From: Alkalimonas sp.
GTDB lineage: Bacteria > Pseudomonadota > Gammaproteobacteria > Enterobacterales > Alteromonadaceae
DNA: 9,676 nt
NCBI GenBank assembly: GCA_022565655.1
Contig: JAIUMG010000115.1
Coordinates: 1-9,676, forward strand
Direction: 5' to 3'
Shown: positions 5,576 through 9,676 of the stretch, piece by piece
How the letters are laid out: each line of letters starts with the position of its first letter
Position numbering within the stretch: position 1 is the first letter of the stretch
The notes under the pieces: model-generated
Told to the model about the DNA's origin: nothing
Database searches by the model: none
What the model saw: only the letters and a program-made list of their open reading frames with translations
Program-made: the position numbers and the translations under genes

Positions 5576-6844
5576 TTATTTCAACAGCAGAGGGATCACC
5601 GCCGGGTCGCCATCGTGCGGTGCGGCTTCCAGCCCTAATATGGTGGTCATCACCTGATACAAATCCACCATACTTAGCTCCTCAATAGCATGCTGCTGCC
5701 GAAAACTCGGGCCATGGGCGATCAACATACCTTGCATGCTGGGTTCTTCATTATCGTAGCCATGGCTGCCGCGCGGTTCACGGTAGGTCGGCGCATTGAT
5801 CATGCCGGGTAACCAGCTGCGGCGCACCAGGATCCAGTCAACCTCAGCCAACACCTGAATGGGCGCAATGCGCCGATGCTCACGGAAATGAAAGCGATCC
5901 GGTAATTCTGACTTACGGTACAGCCGAACGCCCTCGTCGGGTAATTGCGTTTTCAGCTGCTGGTAGATGATTTCTTTTTGACCTTCTTTCGGGAAAATGC
6001 TCACCAGTTCGCGTGAATAACGCACGTAGCGGGCCAGCTCCGGATCAAACGCCTGATCAATCACAATATGTTGAGCTTGATTGACTTCCGCCATGCCATG
6101 ATCAGAGGTGATCAGCAAATCGACCTGATCCAACAGCTCTAACTCAGCCAAGCCAGCCACCAAGTAGCCAATTTCTTCATCAATGTCTTGCATTGCCTGA
6201 CGCACTTGCCGTGAATTTGGGCCATGTGCATGGCCTGCTGAATCCACATCGCTGAAATACAGCGTAATGATGCGTGGGCGCTCGGTGTCAGGAAGCTGCA
6301 ACCAGTTTAATACCGTTTCGACCCGCTGCCGGTTGGGGGTATCTCCATCGTAAGGAAACCAAAAGCTCGGACGCACGCCTTGAATTGGAGCCTCCGAGCC
6401 TGGGAAAAAATAAGTGGCGGCTACCTGGCCTTGCTTTTCAGCGGTGACCCAGATCGGCTCACCACCCCACCAGCGAGGATTGCCGACTTCTTCAGGCATT
6501 CTCATGCTAAAGCGGGCATCCCACTTTGGGTCATACATGCTGTTATCAATCACCCCATGATTTTCCGGGTGCAAGCCGGTTACCAAAGAATAGTGATTGG
6601 GAAAGGTTTTGCTAGGGAACACCGGCTTTAAAGCGGCAACACGCACGCCAGCATCCGCCAAGGCATTTAAGTGTTGGCTGGGGTAGCGCTCAAGGTAATC
6701 CGGGTGCACGCCATCAATGGAGATCAGAATCAGGGTGGGTGCCAAAGTTGGAGTCGTAGAACCTGCTGATTGCTGGGGGGTACAGGCTGGCAGAAAGATA
6801 AGCAGGGCAAGTAAGCGCAATTGTTTGAACACAGTTAAGTCCAT
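5576..6844 (-). CDS. Lipoprotein of the type I phosphodiesterase/nucleotide pyrophosphatase (NPP) family
   Basis: 422-residue alkaline-phosphatase-superfamily hydrolase expected to cleave phosphodiester or pyrophosphate bonds in small molecules outside the cytoplasm. It has a lipoprotein signal with lipobox LPAC and Cys21 as the likely lipidated residue. All expected two-metal site residues are visible: D44 in ISIDG, nucleophile T80 in PSKTFPNHY, D201 and H205 in SDVDSAGHAHG, D248-H249 in TSDHGM, and H361 in RGSHGYDN. The pattern matches the Xanthomonas NPP and eukaryotic ENPP catalytic domains and length is normal. The ATG at 6844 has no clear ribosome-binding site, but the signal sequence follows at once. 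It is divergent from the thiamine operon and convergent with mgtE. Substrate cannot be read from sequence; nucleotides are usual for the family, and TPP or another cofactor pyrophosphate is a guess from context. Confidence 0.92.
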   Translation of the reverse strand: MDLTVFKQLRLLALLIFLPACTPQQSAGSTTPTLAPTLILISIDGVHPDYLERYPSQHLNALADAGVRVAALKPVFPSKTFPNHYSLVTGLHPENHGVIDNSMYDPKWDARFSMRMPEEVGNPRWWGGEPIWVTAEKQGQVAATYFFPGSEAPIQGVRPSFWFPYDGDTPNRQRVETVLNWLQLPDTERPRIITLYFSDVDSAGHAHGPNSRQVRQAMQDIDEEIGYLVAGLAELELLDQVDLLITSDHGMAEVNQAQHIVIDQAFDPELARYVRYSRELVSIFPKEGQKEIIYQQLKTQLPDEGVRLYRKSELPDRFHFREHRRIAPIQVLAEVDWILVRRSWLPGMINAPTYREPRGSHGYDNEEPSMQGMLIAHGPSFRQQHAIEELSMVDLYQVMTTILGLEAAPHDGDPAVIPLLLK

Positions 6845-6872
6845 ATTATTTGAATTGAGTTCTAATTGAACC

Positions 6873-6878
6873 AGTATA
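6873..6878 (-). promoter_or_regulatory. Possible -10 element for the NPP lipoprotein gene
   Basis: TATACT on the minus strand would start transcription near 6866, giving a leader of about 20 bases, consistent with the lack of a clear ribosome-binding site. No good -35 lies at 16-18 bases; TTGTCA (6906-6901) is 22 bases away. Weak support. Confidence 0.3.
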
Positions 6879-6933
6879 GATCATCACAGTGGTAAATTTA
6901 TGACAACTGCGATTAATCACCTAGGCGATAGGA

Positions 6934-6962
6934 TTGCTTGTCTTTATGAAAATCGTTACACT
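6934..6962 (+). promoter_or_regulatory. Predicted sigma70-type promoter of the thiamine-uptake operon
   Basis: TTGCTT (6934-6939) and TACACT (6957-6962) are separated by 17 bases. The expected start of transcription falls near 6969-6970, right at the 5' edge of the TPP riboswitch. That agreement supports the call although each hexamer matches the consensus only in part. The rest of 6845-6933 holds no gene that I can see. Confidence 0.5.
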
Positions 6963-6970
6963 GCGCGCTT

Positions 6971-7065
6971 ACCAGGGGGTGCACTACTTTTTAAATAAAG
7001 TGTGCTGAGATGCCAAGCGGCGAACCCCATGAACCTGATCCGGATCATACCGGCGGAGGGATGGT
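6971..7065 (+). promoter_or_regulatory. TPP riboswitch (THI-box) controlling the thiamine-uptake operon
   Basis: The RNA element binds thiamine pyrophosphate and represses downstream genes when TPP is abundant. Conserved blocks appear in the right order: GGGGTGC (6977-6983), GCTGAGA (7004-7010), ACCCCATGAACCTGATC (7024-7040), CCGG...CCGG (7040-7043 with 7050-7053, the P5 stem) and CGGAGGGA (7054-7061). P1 is ACCA (6971-6974) with TGGT (7062-7065). The variable P3 stem is GCAC-T-ACTTT (6981-6990) with AAAGTGTGC (6997-7005), one bulge. No terminator with a U tract follows, so control is more likely at translation initiation of the receptor gene 47 bases downstream. Confidence 0.97.
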
Positions 7066-7112
7066 GTGACTGACTCCTTTTGCGCGGATGATCCCTTTAC
7101 CTGGAGATCGCT

Positions 7113-9218
7113 ATGCGCTGTCGTTTATCTGCCCTTGCAGTTGCTGTTGCCAGCAGCCTGATTTTTTCCCCTGTTCATGCTGAAGAGCAAGATGCCGTTG
7201 ACCCGAGCGTTGAGCGTATTCTAGTGCAGGGCGATTTTCGCCAGTTATCGGTGCAGAACATTGCCGGTAGCATCGCTGTGGTATCGGCTGATGATATGCA
7301 GCGCAGCTCGGCGCAGCATCTGGATGAAGTGCTGAACCAACTGGCCAATATCAACTTTGCCGCCGGTGCTTCACGTGGCCGCTTTGTGCAAGTGCGTGGC
7401 ATTGGTGAGCGTAGCGAGTTTATCGATGTGATCAACCCATCAGTCGGTGTGCTAATTGATGGCATCGATTATTCTGGCCTGGGGATCAGCAGTGTGGCCC
7501 ATGCCGAGCAACTGGAAGTGTTTCGCGGCCCGGAAGCAACCCGCTTTGGTACCAATGCCATGGCTGGCATGCTGAATCTTAGCTCCAAACAACCGGATTT
7601 TCGTCGCGATGGCGCTTTTAGCGCCACTTTGGCCAATTACAACAGCTGGCAGCTCAGCGGTATGCTAAGCGATGTCATCAGTGATCAAGTCGCCTTTAGC
7701 CTAACGGCAGACAAACAAGTCTCCGACGGCTTTATCGAAAATACCTACTTAAACCGCAAAGACACCAATGACATTGATGAGTTAACTGTCCGGGGTCGGT
7801 TGCTGTATCGCCACAGTGACGAGTTGCAGTGGCAACTGATTGCGCATGCTATTGAGCAGAACAACGGCTACGATGCTTTTTCGCTCGACAGAAACCGCAC
7901 TACTTTATCGGATGAACCTGGCAAAGATGAGCTCAGCAGCAAGGCGCTGGCGTTACGCGCGGATTATAGTGGCATCGTCGGCGCTGATCTGATGTGGCAG
8001 CTAAGCTGGTTGTCGGCCGACTCGGACTATAGCTTTGATGAAGACTGGGCCTTTGTCGGTATCCGGCCAGACTGGGAGTATTCTGCTTTTGATCGTTACC
8101 AGCGCACACGCGAGCAATGGACGCTGGACTATCGCCTGGTATCGGATGACGAGGGTCGCATCGCCAACAACACCGATTGGGTACTCGGGTTCTACGTCAG
8201 TGGCCGTGAGCTGGATTTACAACGGATACGTCGTTCAGGCTCAAGGCTTCGTACTTTTGATAACAACCTGCAACGTGATAATGCGGCGGTGTACGGCGAA
8301 ACCAGTACGGCTCTTTCTAAGCAGACAACGCTGGTGGTGGGTGGCCGGGTAGAGCGGTATAAAGATGACTACCATGACAGTGGTAACCTGTCTATTCAAC
8401 AGAGACACACCATGTGGGGCGGTAAACTGAGCTTAAACTACCAAGCCAGCGAACAAGCGATGATTTATACACTCCTGTCGCGTGGCTATAAAGTGGGTGG
8501 CGTTAATGGTGAAGCCTTGTCGCGTGCTGGCGACGATGGCTTTGCCTCCTTGCTGCAGCAGGCTACCTTTAAGCCAGAGAGTCTGATTAACGCTGAGTTT
8601 GGTGTCAAAGGAGCTGCGCTGGATGGCAGCCTGGTCACCCGGGTGGCTGCGTTTCATATGTGGCGCGACGATATGCAAGTGAAAGGCTGGCTAAACCCGG
8701 ACCTGGGGCCAGAGTTCGCTGGCTTTATCGACAATGCTGGCCGTGGCCGTAATTACGGCATTGAGATGGAAAATCGCATTGTGGTGCATCCGAGCTTTAT
8801 TTTGTATGTAAACGCCGGTGTGCTTAAATCGAAGCTGGGCCCCTATGTCACCCAAAGTGAGCTGGATATGACTGGGCGTGATCAAGCCCATGCGCCGCGT
8901 TTCACGTATCAACTGGCGGGCGATTGGTACCTGAGCGAGCAACTGATGCTGCAAGGCAGTGTGCAGGGTAAAAGTGGTTTTTACTACTCCGATGGTCACA
9001 ATGCCCGCTCATCTGGCTCTGAGCTGGTGAATCTTCGCTTGAGTTATCAGTTGGAGCAATGGCAGCTGGCGCTGTGGATGCGCAATGCCTTGGATCAGGA
9101 TAGAGCAGTGCGGGGCTTTTATTTTGGCAATGACCCGCGGGATGAATACGCACCTCATACCTACGAGCAATGGGGCGAGCCACGCCGCTTTGGTGTGACG
9201 GCCAGCTATCAATTCTAA
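7113..9218 (+). CDS. TonB-dependent outer-membrane receptor, predicted for thiamine or a thiamine precursor
   Basis: 701-residue TonB-dependent transporter. It has a signal peptide (about 1-23, ending VHA), a TonB-box-like ERILVQG (34-40), a plug domain (about 45-160, with SIAVVSADDM, VQVRGIGERSEF, VGVLIDGIDYSG and LEVFRGPEATRFGTNAMAG), then a 22-strand-type barrel ending in the aromatic SYQF. GGAG lies 6 bases before the ATG. Placement directly after a TPP riboswitch and upstream of YkoF- and PnuT-type genes predicts uptake of thiamine, its phosphates or a moiety such as HMP across the outer membrane, using proton motive force through TonB-ExbB-ExbD. Thiamine-regulated receptors of this kind were predicted in comparative work on the THI-box regulon (called omr1, from memory). 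Receptor class is certain; the ligand is inferred from context. Confidence 0.93.
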   Translation: MRCRLSALAVAVASSLIFSPVHAEEQDAVDPSVERILVQGDFRQLSVQNIAGSIAVVSADDMQRSSAQHLDEVLNQLANINFAAGASRGRFVQVRGIGERSEFIDVINPSVGVLIDGIDYSGLGISSVAHAEQLEVFRGPEATRFGTNAMAGMLNLSSKQPDFRRDGAFSATLANYNSWQLSGMLSDVISDQVAFSLTADKQVSDGFIENTYLNRKDTNDIDELTVRGRLLYRHSDELQWQLIAHAIEQNNGYDAFSLDRNRTTLSDEPGKDELSSKALALRADYSGIVGADLMWQLSWLSADSDYSFDEDWAFVGIRPDWEYSAFDRYQRTREQWTLDYRLVSDDEGRIANNTDWVLGFYVSGRELDLQRIRRSGSRLRTFDNNLQRDNAAVYGETSTALSKQTTLVVGGRVERYKDDYHDSGNLSIQQRHTMWGGKLSLNYQASEQAMIYTLLSRGYKVGGVNGEALSRAGDDGFASLLQQATFKPESLINAEFGVKGAALDGSLVTRVAAFHMWRDDMQVKGWLNPDLGPEFAGFIDNAGRGRNYGIEMENRIVVHPSFILYVNAGVLKSKLGPYVTQSELDMTGRDQAHAPRFTYQLAGDWYLSEQLMLQGSVQGKSGFYYSDGHNARSSGSELVNLRLSYQLEQWQLALWMRNALDQDRAVRGFYFGNDPRDEYAPHTYEQWGEPRRFGVTASYQF

Positions 9219-9230
9219 GGAGCACGATCT

Positions 9231-9479
9231 ATGCAACTATCGGTAGAAATCAGCAAGTACCCGTTGGCCGATGAGTACATTGGCCCGATCAAAGCGTTTT
9301 TGCAGCAGCTGGGGCAGCAACCGGATCTTCATGTCATCACCAATACCATGAGCACGCAAATCTTTGGAGAATACGATGTGGTAATGCAGGCGCTGCAGCA
9401 GTGCATGAAGTGGTCGTTCGAGCAATATGGCAAGGTGGTGTTTGTCTGTAAGTTTATTCCGGGTGATTTGCGGCCATGA
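9231..9479 (+). CDS. Small YkoF-family thiamine/HMP-binding protein
   Basis: 82-residue cytoplasmic protein with no signal peptide. The opening VEISKYPLADEYIGPIKAFL, the centre ITNTMSTQIFGEYDVVM and the end KVVFVCKFIPGDLRP fit the single ferredoxin-like domain of the YkoF/MTH1187 group. Bacillus YkoF, which binds thiamine and hydroxymethylpyrimidine, has two such repeats in about 200 residues, so this is a one-domain version that would need to oligomerise. Its ribosome-binding site AAGGAG overlaps the receptor's stop codon (TAAGGAG, 9216-9222), and its own stop overlaps the next start in ATGA (9476-9479). Translation across the three genes is therefore probably coupled and all are under the TPP riboswitch. 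Role in transport, as carrier, sensor or trap, is not known. Confidence 0.87.
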   Translation: MQLSVEISKYPLADEYIGPIKAFLQQLGQQPDLHVITNTMSTQIFGEYDVVMQALQQCMKWSFEQYGKVVFVCKFIPGDLRP

Positions 9480-9676
9480 TCGCCGCAGTGCAGCAGTTTT
9501 GGCAAGAGTGGCAGATGCTAACCAGCCTAGAGCTGCTGGCCATGCTGCTGGCGCTGGCTTATCTGCTGTTGGCGATGCGGCATAGCCTCTGGTGCTGGCC
9601 TGCCGCATTATTTAGTACCGCCATTTATACCTATGTGATGTGGCAGCATGCTTTGCTATCGGATGCGTTATTGCAG
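9476..9676 (+). CDS. pnuT: PnuC-family transporter, probably thiamine transporter PnuT (3' end cut by window)
   Basis: The first 67 residues of an inner-membrane PnuC-type transporter, open to the window end. They include a hydrophobic helix (about 18-33, LELLAMLLALAYLLLA) and the typical SLWCWPAALFSTAIYTYVMW segment (37-56), matching the family's W.WP..L.S...Y motif. PnuC imports nicotinamide riboside by facilitated diffusion with metabolic trapping; PnuT paralogues import thiamine and are often TPP-riboswitch controlled. The thiamine assignment rests on the operon, not on residues seen here. The start ATG overlaps the ykoF-like stop by four bases (ATGA). A thiamine kinase gene would be the expected next neighbour but lies outside the window. 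Confidence 0.85.
   Translation, partial: MIAAVQQFWQEWQMLTSLELLAMLLALAYLLLAMRHSLWCWPAALFSTAIYTYVMWQHALLSDALLQ

Noticed and set aside
6972..7104. Pairing of CCAGG (6972-6976) with CCTGG (7100-7104) as the TPP switch platform
   Set aside because: It competes with aptamer P1, so TPP binding would free the ribosome site. That would switch the operon on, opposite to the expected repression, and the helix has only five pairs.
9237..9608. Minus-strand frame of 123 codons opposite the ykoF- and pnuT-like genes
   Set aside because: It is the antisense of two well recognised proteins and has no domain-like character of its own.

Overview
The window looks like chromosomal DNA from a free-living, probably marine or aquatic, gammaproteobacterium. 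Grounds: mid-range GC, strong Shine-Dalgarno sites, a MutM close in wording to the E. coli protein, and a TonB-dependent receptor, Omp85-type barrel and PnuT-type vitamin locus. The Alteromonadales/Chromatiales (Rheinheimera-like) area is a guess. No mobile element, CRISPR array, tRNA or rRNA was found. Both ends cut genes: mutM on the left and a pnuC/pnuT-family gene on the right.

Left part (1-3876): the end of mutM converges on a minus-strand operon read from 3876 to 519. The operon encodes a DUF432-like soluble protein, an MscS-type mechanosensitive channel and a single-POTRA Omp85-like outer-membrane barrel. The genes are 13 and 36 bases apart, and the last stop overlaps the mutM stop. 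This places an uncharacterised partner, an inner-membrane channel and an outer-membrane barrel under apparent common control.

Middle (3877-5548): the operon diverges from mgtE, which encodes a CBS-gated Mg2+ transporter. The roughly 195-base mgtE leader is the most unusual part of the window. It has a long-range helix closing a domain of about 95 bases, followed by two mutually exclusive hairpins. One hides the mgtE ribosome-binding site in a perfect 9-bp helix and the other frees it. It lacks the hallmarks of the known M-box Mg2+ riboswitch, so it is a candidate unclassified regulatory RNA. A perfect 10-bp inverted repeat follows mgtE and may end transcription from both sides.

Right part (5576-9676): a minus-strand lipoprotein of the nucleotide pyrophosphatase/phosphodiesterase family diverges from a thiamine-uptake operon. 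The operon starts with a reasonable sigma70-type promoter and a clear TPP riboswitch. It then encodes a TonB-dependent receptor, a small YkoF-family thiamine/HMP-binding protein and a PnuT-like inner-membrane transporter. Together these give a route for thiamine or a precursor across both membranes, shut down when cytoplasmic TPP is high. The unusual member is YkoF, best known beside the ABC transporter YkoEDC but here sitting between a TonB receptor and a facilitator-type permease.
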